DNA of 64,000 nucleotides. Origin: Sorangium aterium (GTDB lineage: Bacteria; Myxococcota_A; Polyangia; Polyangiales; Polyangiaceae). Below, piece by piece: positions 1 to 10,008 of the stretch (positions are counted from its first letter, which is position 1; each line of letters starts with the position of its first letter). The translations under genes were made by a program, and so were the position numbers. The stretch covers positions 2,666,001 through 2,730,000 of the forward strand of contig NZ_JAQNDK010000001.1 in assembly GCF_028368935.1 (NCBI RefSeq), given 5' to 3'. A model generated the notes under the pieces. That model made no database searches. It was given only the letters and a program-made list of their open reading frames with translations, and was not told the DNA's origin.

Positions 1-709
1 CGCCCTCGAACGGCAGCCGCCCCGTGACGAGCTGGAACAAGAGGACCCCGCACGTGTACAGATCGGCCCGCTGATCCACCGGAAGCAGCCCGCACTGCTC
101 CGGAGCCATGTAGGCCGGCGTGCCGACGAACGTGCCCGCGCGCGTCACGACGGACAGCGGGTCGGCGAGGAGCTCGGGCGCTTCACCGGACGAGCCGGTG
201 TCGAGGACCTTGGCGATCCCGAAATCGAGCACCTTCACCCGCTCGCCGTGAGGGTGCGTGGGGTCGGGGACCACCATGATGTTCTCGGGCTTCAGATCGC
301 GGTGCACGACGCCCATCTCGTGGGCGACCGCGAGCGCCTCACACACCTCCGAGAGGATGCGGACCGCTCGCGCCTGACCGATCGCGCCATGGCGCTCTAG
401 GAGGACGTAGAGGTCGTCCCCCGAGAGCAGCTCCATCACGATGTAGCTGAGGGCGCCCTCGACCCCGTACTCGAAGATCTTGACGGAGTTCGGGTGCTTC
501 ACCCGCGCCGCGGCCTTCGCCTCGCGCTGGAAGCGCCGGATGAACGCGCGGTCCGCGGTGAACTCCGGGTTCATGATCTTGATCGCCACCCGGCGGGGCT
601 CGGCGTCGCGCTCGGCGAGGAAGACGCTGGCCATGCCGCCCTGCCCGAGGAAGCGGGTGATCGTGAACCGCCCGGCCACCTTGCGGCCGAGGAGCGCCTC
701 ATGCCTCAT
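1..709 (-). CDS. Ser/Thr protein kinase (Hanks type), 5' part only
   Basis: The gene runs leftward and leaves the window, so only the first 236 codons are present. Translation from ATG at 709 gives a glycine loop (GQGGMAS), the VAIK-type lysine strand, the HRDLKPEN catalytic loop, DFG and an APE-like motif (MAPEQ) before the edge. These are the hallmarks of an active bacterial eukaryotic-like kinase that phosphorylates Ser/Thr on partner proteins. The catalytic domain begins almost at residue 1, so any sensor or membrane part must be C-terminal and out of view. The gene is divergent from the metalloprotease at 1241. Myxobacteria carry very large families of such kinases; the substrate cannot be told. 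Confidence 0.93.
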   Translation of the reverse strand, partial: MRHEALLGRKVAGRFTITRFLGQGGMASVFLAERDAEPRRVAIKIMNPEFTADRAFIRRFQREAKAAARVKHPNSVKIFEYGVEGALSYIVMELLSGDDLYVLLERHGAIGQARAVRILSEVCEALAVAHEMGVVHRDLKPENIMVVPDPTHPHGERVKVLDFGIAKVLDTGSSGEAPELLADPLSVVTRAGTFVGTPAYMAPEQCGLLPVDQRADLYTCGVLLFQLVTGRLPFEG

Positions 710-1240
710 GCGCCCGGCACCTGCCGGCGTCTGCCCCGCTCGCCCGCTTCCGGGCGACCGCGCCGCGTGCCCGCCCCAGGGCGGCCCTGCCCCTCGCGCA
801 CGAGAGCGCTGCGCCCATGGCTGTCCGCGCGCCCGCGCGACCCGCGCGTCCGATGCGAGGGAGAGTGCACGCGGCGACCATACCAAAGAACTCGACAGCC
901 GACGACTTGTCGGCCCCCGGCGGCGCGCGGTTGGTGGCGCGCCGCGCGCGCCGCGCGCGCGCCACCGACGCCACCGACCGTCCCGAGCGCCGCTCCCGTC
1001 CGCCGTCACCGCCGAGACGGGCGCAGGCCGCAAGCTCGTCCGGCAACAGTTAACTCTTTAACGCCACCCCCGGTGCGCATGTGCGACAGGTGCTTAACTT
1101 ATCGAAAGAGCTCGCGTTCGAACGTCGGCGAGCGTTGGCAACATTCTTGCCTGGAGGGGGCTGCCTCGCGCTGCGCTCTGTGCGCCGTGAAGGGTCAGCT
1201 TGTGCGTCGATCTCGACAGGCAGCTTCCGGAGGATCGTTG
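710..1240. other. Divergent intergenic region, kinase / metalloprotease
   Basis: No convincing gene lies here. Open frames cross it on both strands, but they are arginine-rich and lack coding-like composition. It has an alternating CG tract near 939-962, an AT-richer patch near 1048-1106, a 10-bp palindrome (CGTTCGAACG) near 1115-1124 and the sigma-54 type promoter listed separately. Confidence 0.6.
1135..1151 (+). promoter_or_regulatory. Sigma-54 type (-24/-12) promoter
   Basis: The sequence TTGGCAACATTCTTGCC has GG at 1137-1138 and GC at 1149-1150, separated by exactly ten bases, and keeps the TTGGCA and TTGC cores of the RpoN consensus. It lies about 90 bases upstream of the metalloprotease start, so transcription would begin near 1162. 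If real, expression depends on an enhancer-binding ATPase, a frequent arrangement in myxobacteria. No activator gene lies nearby. Confidence 0.6.
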
Positions 1241-4200
1241 ATGAATCGAATTTTTAGGCGTGCGGTGCTCCTCGGCACCGTCGCGCTGACCGTCGTGGGG
1301 GCGGGCTGCGCCGAGGAGCGGCCGTCCATCAGAAGGGTGCAGAGCGATGCGCTCGCCAAGTCCTTCTTCGTTGGAGGGAACCTGAAAGACATCGTCGATG
1401 ACCCCGAGTTCTACATGCGGGGTACGGTCGTCGACGTCGGGTACGGCGCAGCCCAAGATGGCCTCTTCACGTCGACCTATGCTCAGCCCGTCTCCCGGAT
1501 CAAGTGGGAGATCACCGAGCACCAGCTCAACGCTCGGCTCGCTTACGAGCGCATCGAGGGGACCGACGGCAAGGGCAACAGCTACAACGGGCTCGCCAAG
1601 AAGACGACGAACGACGGCCAGATCGTCGCGAGCTACGCGATCGAGTCGCATTTCGACATCGTCCGCGAGTACAACCCGTCGACCGGCGAGGAGTCCAACG
1701 TCATCTCCGAGAACACGAGCGACCGGCTCTGGTACGAGCGCGAGTACTTCCGCGTCGACTGGTCGCGCAACCTGGCCACCGACGCCTACAACTTCGACAC
1801 CCTGTCGCAGGTCGGCCTCTACGGAGGTGTCGAGTACGAGCCGCTCGCCTATTACGTCAGCGACCCCGCGTCCGCCGACGCTCCGCGGTTCGACGGCGAG
1901 AACGGCTACTTCGACGTCACGACGAAGGCGTTCGCCACGCCTGTCCTGCTCGACCTCTCGAGCCTCGGCTGGGGCATCGACAAGTTCCCGGCCTGCATGC
2001 TCCCGGGCGACTTCGCGGGCGGCACCGACCCGTACGGCAACTGCAACCCGGTCGAGATCACGATCCGGCAGTCGTTCAAGAAGGTGGTCGACAGCGACTA
2101 CGAGCCGGTCGACGTCGACGGCGTGAGGTTCCAGGCGTTCGGCATCTTCACCGCCGATTCCCGCTACGGCTACGAGCGCAACTACGGGATCGTGGACAAC
2201 CAGTGGCGGCGCTTCGCGGCCCGCTACAACCTCTGGGAGCGCAGCCACTTCTACGAGAACCCCGAGGCGATGGAGGGCGCGATCGCCTGCGCGACCTCGG
2301 AGGCGGCCCAGGCCGCCGATCCGAACCTCGACGAGGACGGGGACGGCACCGCGGACGCGTGCGCCGCGGCCGGCGCGGGCTCGCAGTGCGACGTGTACAA
2401 GCAGAAGTGCACGCTGCCCTACACGGAGCGCAAGGCCGTCGTCATCCCCTGGTACGTCGGCGGCAACACGTCGGAGGACATCTTCGAGGCGACCGAGTGG
2501 GCCACCGAGGAGTGGGATCTCGCGATGAAGACCGCGATCCAGACCTCGCGCCTCGTCGAGTGCCGGAAGACGGGCGGCCAGGACTGCGAGGCGAAGTTCC
2601 CGATGTGGAAGGGCCAGCAGGACGACATCGACGAGGCCGTCGCGCTCTCGCGCGCGCTGAACGCGTGCCGCCGCGAGCAGGGCTGGGACGCGCCGGCGTG
2701 CGACAACCAGGTCAAGCAGGCCGCGGAGCAGCTCGCTCAGCGGCGCGGCGGCGACCCGGCGACGCTCGCGATCGGGAGCGTCGTCACGCAGCCTTCGGTG
2801 ATCGTGCTCTGCCACAACCCCGTCGTGGAGGGCGATCACCCCGCCTGCGGCGACACGAGCGTTCCCCTCGAGGAGCGCGTCGCCCCGCGGCTCGGCGACC
2901 TCCGCTACAACAGCGTGCTCATCGTCGAGAAGCCGCAGACCCCGTCGCCCTGGGGCATCATGGTCGACGCCGACGACCCGCTCACGGGCGAGAAGGTGGC
3001 CGCCAGCATCAACATCTGGAGCCACGTCACCGACTCCGCGGCGCAGCAGCTCGTCGACATCGTCCGCTACATCAACGGCGAGATCCCGACCGCGGATATC
3101 ACCGACGGCAAGTACGTCCGCGACTGGGCGCAGGCGAGCCGCATGTCCGGCGGCGGCCAGGGGCCCACGATGACGAAGCAGGAGGTCACGTCGCGGCTCG
3201 CGAGCGCCACGAAGCTCGACGCCGAGGCGTACGCGGGCCTCGTCGCGCAGGGCGTCTCCCCCCAGCTCAAGGCGCTCATCGAGCCGATGAAGGCGAAGGT
3301 CGCCGACATCGCGGTGCGGGGCGACATCCCCTCCCCGCAACAGGCGGTCGTGGGCGCCCGCATGAAGGCTGCCCGGGGCAGCCTCGCCGAGTCGGAGCTC
3401 ATGAACCCGGCGATGCTGAAGCGCGCGGGCGTCCCCGCCGGCCTGCCCATCGACGGCCCGCTCGCGGACGCGGCGTCGCCGTTCGCGATGAACAACCCGA
3501 AGATGCACTCGCAGCTCCGCCGCATGCACGACAACGCGCTCGCCGAGCGCGGCGCCTGCATCCTGCACGAGGCCCCCGAGGCCTCGGCGATGACGGGCCT
3601 CGCGGAGGCGCTCCGCGAGAAGTTCCCCGTCGGCGACGGCGAGACGGCCGACGAGAGGCGGGGGCGCTACGAGAAGATGTTCAAGTACATCCAGCGCCGC
3701 TACCAGTATGCGGTCATCGCGCACGAGATGGGGCACTCCATCGGCCTCCGGCACAACTTCGTGAGCAGCTACGCCTCGCTCTTCTTCCGGCCCCAGTACT
3801 GGCAGCTCAGGACGAAGAACGGAAAGGTCAAGGCGGAGTGCAAGGGTGAGGCGGACGAGAGCCCGGAGGCGTGCGTCGGCCCCCGCTACTTCGACGCGAT
3901 CACGGACGAAGAGCAGAAGAACATGATCTGGATGTTCCAGCACTCCACGGTCATGGACTACCCGGGCGACGTCTCGCAGGACCTGGTGGGCCTCGGCGTT
4001 TACGACTTCGCCGCCGCGCGCTTCTTCTACGGCGACAACGTGAGCGTCTACGACAACGGCGACAGCAAATACCTCGCCGGCGGCAGGGTCGGCGGCGGGC
4101 TCCTCGCCGCGACGGACAACTTCGGCGGGCTGGCCGGCATCAAGTACGGCACGTTCGCGAAGGGCAACGCCACGAACGCGCCCAGCGTCAACGACTTCCA

Positions 4201-6235
4201 CTACTCCCAGCTGCAGTCGCAGTACCAGGTCATCCGCGACTGCTACGACGTGGAGACGACCCCGCCCGCGACGTGGAACGAGCAGCTCGACGGCAAGTGG
4301 CACCCGCTCCTCGACGGCGGCATCGTCACGGTCGGCGGGGAGGCGAAGCGCTGCCGCCAGCAGCCTGTCGACTACGTCGGCTGGACGCAGCTGCGCAAGC
4401 CGCAGGACAGCGAGACCGCGATCGGCGCCTTCCGCGGCGGTCCGGCGGTCGACGCCAAGAGCCGCGTCCGCGTGCCGTACGGCTTCGCGACCGACAACTG
4501 GGCCGACACCGGCAACGTCTCGGTCTTCCGCCACGACAACGGCGCCGACCCGTACGAGCAGCTGATGTTCCTGATCACCACCCAGGAGAACAGGCACATC
4601 CTCGACAACTTCCGGCGCAACCGCACGACGTTCAGCGTCCGCGCCGCCGCGGATCGCTCCTACAGCCGCTACAACGAGAAGATGCTCGGCATCGCCGGCG
4701 GCATCGGGTTCTACGGGACGATCTACCAGGATCTCGCGACGAACCAGGGCCTGTCGTTCGACACGCTGTGGCCGCTCCTCATCGAGGGCAGCCTCCAGGA
4801 GAACGTCGTGGCCGCGACGGTGGCCTTCGATCACTTCGCGAGGCAGCTCGCCCGCCCGGAGGAGGGGCCGCACTACCTGCGCAACTGGGAGGCCGAAGAT
4901 CGGCCCAACCCGTGGTCCGAGTGGAACGTCCTGCGCTCGAACAACGACGGCGACGACTACGGCGCTGGCGAGGACTTCAGCGGCTTCGGCGGCACGCTCA
5001 ACACGCCGGTGCTGGTGCAGATCCCGAACGGCTCGACCGGCTACCTGAAGGACGTCGGGTTCGGCGGTCACCCGCTCGAGAACAGGAACTCGGAGGACCA
5101 CGGCGACTTCGACACCGACTACTCGTTCAACGCGGGCAGCTACTACGACAAGATCCACACGGCCATCCTGCTCTCCGAGTCGGAGGACCGGTTCGTGAGC
5201 CAGTCCCGCCGCGACTTCTACGACGCCCGCTTCCGCGCGGTCGGCATGGCCGACGTGCTTCCCGAGGGCTACCGCCGCGTGCTCGCCAACGCCCTCACCG
5301 GCGACCGCTCGCTCCTCGCGCCTCGCCTCGAGGCCGGCGAGGACGGCCTCCCGTTGCTCGACAAGGAGAGCAAGGATCCCGACCCGCTGGCGAAGGAGTT
5401 CCCGGCGCGCGCGATGGGCTGGGTCAGCTGGTGGCCGAACGAGGGGCCGAAGGTCTGCTTCCCGACCGACGGGAAGAACCTTTGCACGAACTACACCGGC
5501 GGCGACTTCGACCCGGCCGTCGTGGACCGGACCATCGCGGTCGATCCGCAGATCGGCTGGGAGGTGCAGAAGTTCCTGATCGCGTGGACGCTCGCGAACA
5601 TCCCCGCGAACGGCAAGACGAACTGGCTCGACATGATGCGTATCTACCGGCTCGGCAGCGACTCGGACCCGGGCATCGAGCAGCGCATCGAGTGGCAGGA
5701 CCCGACGTCCGGGCAGATCTACTACGCCCGCACGTACGGAATGGAGTGCCTCTTCGGGGCCGGCAAGAACAGGGCGGCCTGCGAGGACTCCGGCGGCAGG
5801 TGGGTGCAGAAGGGCATCGCGGCCCGCGTGCTCGAGTACGCCAACTTCCTCACCGCGAAGGGCTACCAGCTCGACCCGAGGCACGAGGCGCAGCCGGGCA
5901 ACCCGGCGGACAGCATCCCTGCGGATCCCGCGTACGTCGGCGACTACGGCCCCGGCTTCAACAAGTACGGTCGCGCGATGATCACGTACCACCCGGACGG
6001 CACCGCGATCATCATCCCGGATCCGGCGATCAAGGACGTTCCCGCGGTCGGCGACCTCAAGGAGGTGCCGCCGTGCGATCAGAACGTCAACGCGAACTGC
6101 ACCCAGCTCACCATCTACAAGAACCACTACGCGTACGAGCTGAAGGGCTACAAGTCGGTGCCTGACTACCTGCTCAAGATGATGGCCCAGTTCGGCCTCG
6201 CCGACCCGGAGCAGCTGGGCATCTTCCCCGACTGA
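1241..6235 (+). CDS. Large zinc metalloprotease lipoprotein (metzincin type)
   Basis: A 1,664-residue protein. The N-terminus is a lipoprotein-type signal (arginines, hydrophobic run, Cys near residue 22 in VGAGC), so it is probably exported and membrane-anchored. The extended metzincin zinc motif HEMGHSIGLRH is at about residues 828-838, with a Met-turn (STVMDY) near 905. Together they identify a zinc-dependent endopeptidase, similar to the DUF4953/DUF5117 group of large secreted bacterial proteases. ATG at 1241 is preceded by GGAGG at 1229-1233; open frame further upstream lacks a signal sequence and is rejected. The protein is much longer than a minimal metzincin, with about 800 residues on each side of the active site. 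Substrate unknown; a role in degrading external protein is inferred. Confidence 0.9.
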   Translation: MNRIFRRAVLLGTVALTVVGAGCAEERPSIRRVQSDALAKSFFVGGNLKDIVDDPEFYMRGTVVDVGYGAAQDGLFTSTYAQPVSRIKWEITEHQLNARLAYERIEGTDGKGNSYNGLAKKTTNDGQIVASYAIESHFDIVREYNPSTGEESNVISENTSDRLWYEREYFRVDWSRNLATDAYNFDTLSQVGLYGGVEYEPLAYYVSDPASADAPRFDGENGYFDVTTKAFATPVLLDLSSLGWGIDKFPACMLPGDFAGGTDPYGNCNPVEITIRQSFKKVVDSDYEPVDVDGVRFQAFGIFTADSRYGYERNYGIVDNQWRRFAARYNLWERSHFYENPEAMEGAIACATSEAAQAADPNLDEDGDGTADACAAAGAGSQCDVYKQKCTLPYTERKAVVIPWYVGGNTSEDIFEATEWATEEWDLAMKTAIQTSRLVECRKTGGQDCEAKFPMWKGQQDDIDEAVALSRALNACRREQGWDAPACDNQVKQAAEQLAQRRGGDPATLAIGSVVTQPSVIVLCHNPVVEGDHPACGDTSVPLEERVAPRLGDLRYNSVLIVEKPQTPSPWGIMVDADDPLTGEKVAASINIWSHVTDSAAQQLVDIVRYINGEIPTADITDGKYVRDWAQASRMSGGGQGPTMTKQEVTSRLASATKLDAEAYAGLVAQGVSPQLKALIEPMKAKVADIAVRGDIPSPQQAVVGARMKAARGSLAESELMNPAMLKRAGVPAGLPIDGPLADAASPFAMNNPKMHSQLRRMHDNALAERGACILHEAPEASAMTGLAEALREKFPVGDGETADERRGRYEKMFKYIQRRYQYAVIAHEMGHSIGLRHNFVSSYASLFFRPQYWQLRTKNGKVKAECKGEADESPEACVGPRYFDAITDEEQKNMIWMFQHSTVMDYPGDVSQDLVGLGVYDFAAARFFYGDNVSVYDNGDSKYLAGGRVGGGLLAATDNFGGLAGIKYGTFAKGNATNAPSVNDFHYSQLQSQYQVIRDCYDVETTPPATWNEQLDGKWHPLLDGGIVTVGGEAKRCRQQPVDYVGWTQLRKPQDSETAIGAFRGGPAVDAKSRVRVPYGFATDNWADTGNVSVFRHDNGADPYEQLMFLITTQENRHILDNFRRNRTTFSVRAAADRSYSRYNEKMLGIAGGIGFYGTIYQDLATNQGLSFDTLWPLLIEGSLQENVVAATVAFDHFARQLARPEEGPHYLRNWEAEDRPNPWSEWNVLRSNNDGDDYGAGEDFSGFGGTLNTPVLVQIPNGSTGYLKDVGFGGHPLENRNSEDHGDFDTDYSFNAGSYYDKIHTAILLSESEDRFVSQSRRDFYDARFRAVGMADVLPEGYRRVLANALTGDRSLLAPRLEAGEDGLPLLDKESKDPDPLAKEFPARAMGWVSWWPNEGPKVCFPTDGKNLCTNYTGGDFDPAVVDRTIAVDPQIGWEVQKFLIAWTLANIPANGKTNWLDMMRIYRLGSDSDPGIEQRIEWQDPTSGQIYYARTYGMECLFGAGKNRAACEDSGGRWVQKGIAARVLEYANFLTAKGYQLDPRHEAQPGNPADSIPADPAYVGDYGPGFNKYGRAMITYHPDGTAIIIPDPAIKDVPAVGDLKEVPPCDQNVNANCTQLTIYKNHYAYELKGYKSVPDYLLKMMAQFGLADPEQLGIFPD

Positions 6236-6239
6236 TCCG

Positions 6240-6280
6240 CGCCTCCCCGCGCCGGGGCCCCGCGCCGGGGCCCCGCGCTC
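6240..6280 (+). terminator. GC-rich tandem/hairpin element after the metalloprotease
   Basis: Just after the stop codon a 13-bp unit (GCGCCGGGGCCCC) occurs twice in tandem at 6249-6274. It is largely self-complementary and is followed by a long pyrimidine-rich tract (6278-6315). It could fold into a strong hairpin and end transcription, although there is no clean U run. Confidence 0.4.
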
Positions 6281-6358
6281 CTCTCTTCTTCGCCTCTCCC
6301 CTCCTCTCCCCTCCTAGGCGTTAACCAAGCTTCGCGCCGCGTTCTCCCACCATCCGAA

Positions 6359-6505
<147 letters not shown>

Positions 6506-6646
6506 GTTGGTGACGCCCTGCGCGGCGCCGGACGGCCGCGAACCTCCGGCCCGAGCTCGCCTTGCCGAGCCCGCCCTGCTGCCGTTGGAGGTCGCGCGGG
6601 CGCCAGGGCGGCACTACGCTCGCCATGGCGCCGCGCGCGCCGCGGC

Positions 6647-7237
6647 ATGATCCCTTCCCCCGCCCTCCACGCCATCGCCCCGGCCCAGCGCTCGGACGCG
6701 CGGGCCTTCGCGATCTACCTCATCGAGCATGTGGCCGAGTCCGGTCGCCGCGGAGTGCCCCATTTCGCCGTCGCGACGTCGCTCAGCCGCGACGAGGTCG
6801 AGCACAGCGCGCGCGACCGCTGGGGCAAGGCGCTCGACGAGCCGCTCTGGGGGCGGGCCTGGCTGCTCCGGTCGAGCGAGCCGCGGGCGCGCGTCATCGG
6901 GCACATCGAGCTGCGCGGCGGCCGCGTCTGGTCCGAGGGCCACCGCGCCGTCGTCGCGATGGGCATCCTCGGCCCCCACACAGGGCAGGGCCACGGCCGG
7001 CGCCTGCTCGAGACCGCGATCGCCTGGGCCCGCGACGAGGCGGGCCTCGAGTACCTCGACCTCGGCGTCTTCGCCAACAACGAGCGCGCCAGGCGGCTCT
7101 ACGCGGGGATGGGGTTCGTCCCGATCGGCACCCGGGAAGACGCGTTCCGGGTCGACGGCGCCATCCTGGATGACATCCAGATGACCCTCGCGCTCCGCTC
7201 TCCCGACCCGCGCGCGGTCGCCCCGCCGGAGCGCTGA
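6647..7237 (+). CDS. GNAT-family N-acetyltransferase
   Basis: A 196-residue protein with a GNAT fold. The acetyl-CoA pyrophosphate loop is visible near residues 105-118 (GPHTGQGHGRRLL), followed by a helix (LETAIAWARDEAG), the beta strand YLDLGVFANNERARRLYAGMGF split around the NERA turn, and a final strand. It would transfer an acetyl group from acetyl-CoA to an amine; the acceptor cannot be predicted. ATG 6647 is chosen because the frame upstream runs back through the hexamer repeat as a His-Asp tract with no homology to the family. No clear ribosome-binding site precedes it, so the start is moderately uncertain. It is followed by the MFS gene after about 200 bases. Confidence 0.85.
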   Translation: MIPSPALHAIAPAQRSDARAFAIYLIEHVAESGRRGVPHFAVATSLSRDEVEHSARDRWGKALDEPLWGRAWLLRSSEPRARVIGHIELRGGRVWSEGHRAVVAMGILGPHTGQGHGRRLLETAIAWARDEAGLEYLDLGVFANNERARRLYAGMGFVPIGTREDAFRVDGAILDDIQMTLALRSPDPRAVAPPER

Positions 7238-7439
7238 GCCGCGGCCCGGGCGGCCCCCGGGGCCCGCCCGCGGCCGGCCCGTGCCCCGCACGAGCGCTGG
7301 ACGCGCGCTGGAGGGTACCCGCCGCGGCGCAGATGCGTCATGAGGACAACGCCGTCCAGGCGCCCGTCCAGAGGCCCGGCCGTCGCCGGCCCGGATCGCC
7401 GGCGGCCGTCACCGCAGTCCATCGCCACCGAAAGCCACC

Positions 7440-8639
7440 ATGCGCCGCTCGCCGCTCTTGCCGATCTTCCTGACCGTCTTCGTCGACGTCCTCGGCCTCA
7501 CGCTCGTCCTCCCTCTCCTCCCGTTCTACGCCGAGCACTTCGGCGCCAGCGAGCTCGTGGTCGGCGTGCTCGCGGCGAGCTACGCGGTCTGCCAGCTCGT
7601 CTCCGGGCCGATCCTGGGCCGGATCTCCGACCGGGTGGGCCGCAAGCCGACGCTGCTCGCGAGCCAGACCGGCACGTTCATCGGGTTCCTGGTGCTCGGC
7701 TCGGCGAGCTCGCTCTGGATGCTCTTCCTCGGGAGGATCATCGACGGGCTCACGGCCGGGAACCTGACGATCGCGCAGGCGTACATCAGCGACGTGACCC
7801 GGCCCGAGGAGCGCACCAAGGCGTTCGGCCTGATCGGCATCGCCTTCGGCTCCGGGTTCCTTCTCGGCCCGGCCATCACGGGGGAGCTCGCGAGCCGCTT
7901 CGGCTACGGCGCGCCGGCGTACGGCGCGGCCGCGCTGTCGCTCCTGTCGGTCCTCCTCACGGCCACGCTGCTCCCCGCGAAGCCGCCCTTGCCCGCGGCC
8001 CAGGAAGGGGCGGCCGCCGGGGCGGCCCGGCCGGCGTCGATGCGCCGCGGGGACGCCTTCCGCCGGTACTTCGACCGGCCGCTCCCGCGCCGCCGGCTGC
8101 TCGAGTTCTTCGCCTTCTCCCTCTCCTTCTCGACGCTCATCGGCGGCCTGGCGCTCTTCCTCGAGCGGCGCTTCGCGTTCGGCGTCAAGGAGACGGGCTA
8201 CCTCTATGCCTTCTCCGGGCTCATCGGCGGCAGCATCCAGGGCGGCCTGATCGGCCGGCTGGCGAAGCGGTACGGCGAGGAGCGGCTCGCGCTGCTCGGA
8301 TTCGGCGCGATGGTGGTCGGCTACGGCCTGCTCGGCGTCGCGTACACCCTGCCCGTGCTGCTCACGCTCGTGGGGATCGCCGCGTTCGGCGCGGCGGTGG
8401 TGCGGCCGGCCGTCACCACGCTCCTCACGAAGAGCGTCGGCCGCGACGAGCAGGGCGCGGCGCTCGGCGTGAGCCAGTCGCTCGCGAGCATCTCGCAGAT
8501 CATCGGCCCCATCGGCGCCGGCTGGCTGATCGAGCACCGCGCGCTCGCGGCGTACGGCCTGATGGCGGCGAGCTTCGCCGCCCTAGGCGTCCTCCTAGGC
8601 CTCCAGAAGATCCCCGTCGGCGAGCCCATCGAGCTCTGA
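7440..8639 (+). CDS. MFS drug/metabolite exporter (DHA1, TetA-like)
   Basis: A 399-residue membrane protein with about twelve hydrophobic helices. The major-facilitator signature motif A (GRISDRVGRKP) is at residues 60-70, between helices 2 and 3, and the N-terminal helix carries the D-x-x-G-x-x-L-x-L-P-L-P pattern of the tetracycline-exporter subgroup. It probably exports a small amphiphilic compound from the cytoplasm in exchange for protons. The ends of this gene and the convergent carboxypeptidase are only 10 bases apart. The substrate cannot be read from sequence. Confidence 0.9.
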   Translation: MRRSPLLPIFLTVFVDVLGLTLVLPLLPFYAEHFGASELVVGVLAASYAVCQLVSGPILGRISDRVGRKPTLLASQTGTFIGFLVLGSASSLWMLFLGRIIDGLTAGNLTIAQAYISDVTRPEERTKAFGLIGIAFGSGFLLGPAITGELASRFGYGAPAYGAAALSLLSVLLTATLLPAKPPLPAAQEGAAAGAARPASMRRGDAFRRYFDRPLPRRRLLEFFAFSLSFSTLIGGLALFLERRFAFGVKETGYLYAFSGLIGGSIQGGLIGRLAKRYGEERLALLGFGAMVVGYGLLGVAYTLPVLLTLVGIAAFGAAVVRPAVTTLLTKSVGRDEQGAALGVSQSLASISQIIGPIGAGWLIEHRALAAYGLMAASFAALGVLLGLQKIPVGEPIEL

Positions 8640-8649
8640 GCGGGCCGCT

Positions 8650-9900
8650 CTAGGCGCGCGCGCCCTTTACGAAGGGGAGCAGGGCGTCGACGAGCGGCGG
8701 CGTGGCGTCGTCGAGCCGACGGGGGTTGTGCCAGGCGAACGGCTCGATGAGGCGCGACGGCCGGAGGCCGAGCTTGCCGCGCGAGCACTCCACGAGGAGC
8801 GACAGCGCCCCGTGGCGATCGTGGAGCCAGTCGATCTCCAGGCCCGCCTTGCGGACGCCCCAGGCGAAGCGGACGTAAGACATGGCGCGGTACGGCCTGC
8901 GGTCCGCGGCGCGCGCGACGCGCAGCGCGAAGGCGCGGTGCTCGGCGGCGTCGGCCACGGGCCAGAGGCTGTGCGCCGGCGGGTACAGCACGGCGCCGCC
9001 GGCGCTGTGCAGCGACAGGGCGCGGTCGATCCGGCGCGAAGACAGCGCGTGCGCGATGGCCTCCACCTCCGGCTCGCTGGCGGGGCGGCTGCCGGGCGAG
9101 AAGAGGAGCCCGATGAAGCGCTGGATGAGGCCGCGCTCGTACCATCCGGCGTCGAAGTTCCGGTTCAGGTCGACGCCCCGGGCATTGCCCCGCACGTAGC
9201 GGTGTCGCCCGGCGCGGAGGTTCATCTCGACGCGGAGGAGCCCGTCCGGGTTCACGATCGGGACGGCGAGGATCGACCGGCCGCCGAGGTCCTGGGTCGC
9301 GAGGCGATCGAGCAGCGCGAGGTGGGCCTCGATGCCGATCCACTCGAGGGGGTGGATCCCGGACAGGATCACCGTCGTCCGCACGCGCTCGCGCGACCCG
9401 GCTCCCGTCGAGGGGCGCAGGCTGGCGCGCTCAGCGCGCTCGGCCAGCGAAGCGATGGCGGCGTCGCTCGACGCCGGATCGTCCGCGCCGCCCGGCGCGC
9501 GGCTGCCATCGGCATCCGCATCGGCAGCCGGCGTACCACTGAGATGGAGATCGGGATCGAGCGGGCGGAGCGAGACGCCGTTCGCGACGCTCCCTCCTCC
9601 GTGGCCGCTCGGCGCCAGGCGGCCCGCGGCTTGCTTCTCGGCGCGCGCAGCGGGCAGGCTGGCTGCGCCGAGATGAACGGCGAGCAGCGGCTCGCCCCGG
9701 ATCGAGCGCCCGATCAGCGTGACCTGCGCTCCGCGGTCGGCGAGCCGGTCGATCGCTTCCAGGAGCTCGCCGTACCCGCGGTAGGGACCGAGCCCTCGGC
9801 GAGCGAGCAGACGGGAGAGCGGCGCGCGTCGGTGTACAAAGAGGGCCGCCCTCAGGGCAGCCAGGCCTTGCTCTTCCGACGCCTGATCGGACTTCGGCAT
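8650..9900 (-). CDS. M14-family zinc carboxypeptidase
   Basis: A 416-residue metallopeptidase. Zinc ligands are H183 and E186 (SGIHPLEWIG) and H298 (LSLHSAGG). N246 and R247 (DLNRNF) fit the substrate-carboxylate site, and E371 (LLVECSRG) is the likely catalytic base. It would remove or hydrolyse a C-terminal residue from peptides or peptidoglycan stems. Between the N-terminal beta strand (residues 60-80) and the zinc motif sits an insert of about 90 residues of low-complexity, charged sequence (about 84-172), which ordinary family members lack. No signal peptide is evident, so it is probably cytoplasmic. Convergent with the MFS exporter. Confidence 0.88.
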   Translation of the reverse strand: MPKSDQASEEQGLAALRAALFVHRRAPLSRLLARRGLGPYRGYGELLEAIDRLADRGAQVTLIGRSIRGEPLLAVHLGAASLPAARAEKQAAGRLAPSGHGGGSVANGVSLRPLDPDLHLSGTPAADADADGSRAPGGADDPASSDAAIASLAERAERASLRPSTGAGSRERVRTTVILSGIHPLEWIGIEAHLALLDRLATQDLGGRSILAVPIVNPDGLLRVEMNLRAGRHRYVRGNARGVDLNRNFDAGWYERGLIQRFIGLLFSPGSRPASEPEVEAIAHALSSRRIDRALSLHSAGGAVLYPPAHSLWPVADAAEHRAFALRVARAADRRPYRAMSYVRFAWGVRKAGLEIDWLHDRHGALSLLVECSRGKLGLRPSRLIEPFAWHNPRRLDDATPPLVDALLPFVKGARA

Positions 9901-10008
9901 GCAGGGCTCACCTTTACCCTAGATGGCACGAACTATAGACCACCGGCCGCGCATTCGTGCGATCCGGACCAGGTCAAACCAGGGATTACCGTGGCAGCGG
10001 GCGCGCAT

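Noticed and set aside
1094-6127. 1,677-codon open frame on the strand opposite the metalloprotease
   Set aside because: Arginine/valine/leucine-rich shadow of a high-GC3 gene; no start signal and no recognisable domain, whereas the plus strand has a signal peptide and zinc motif.
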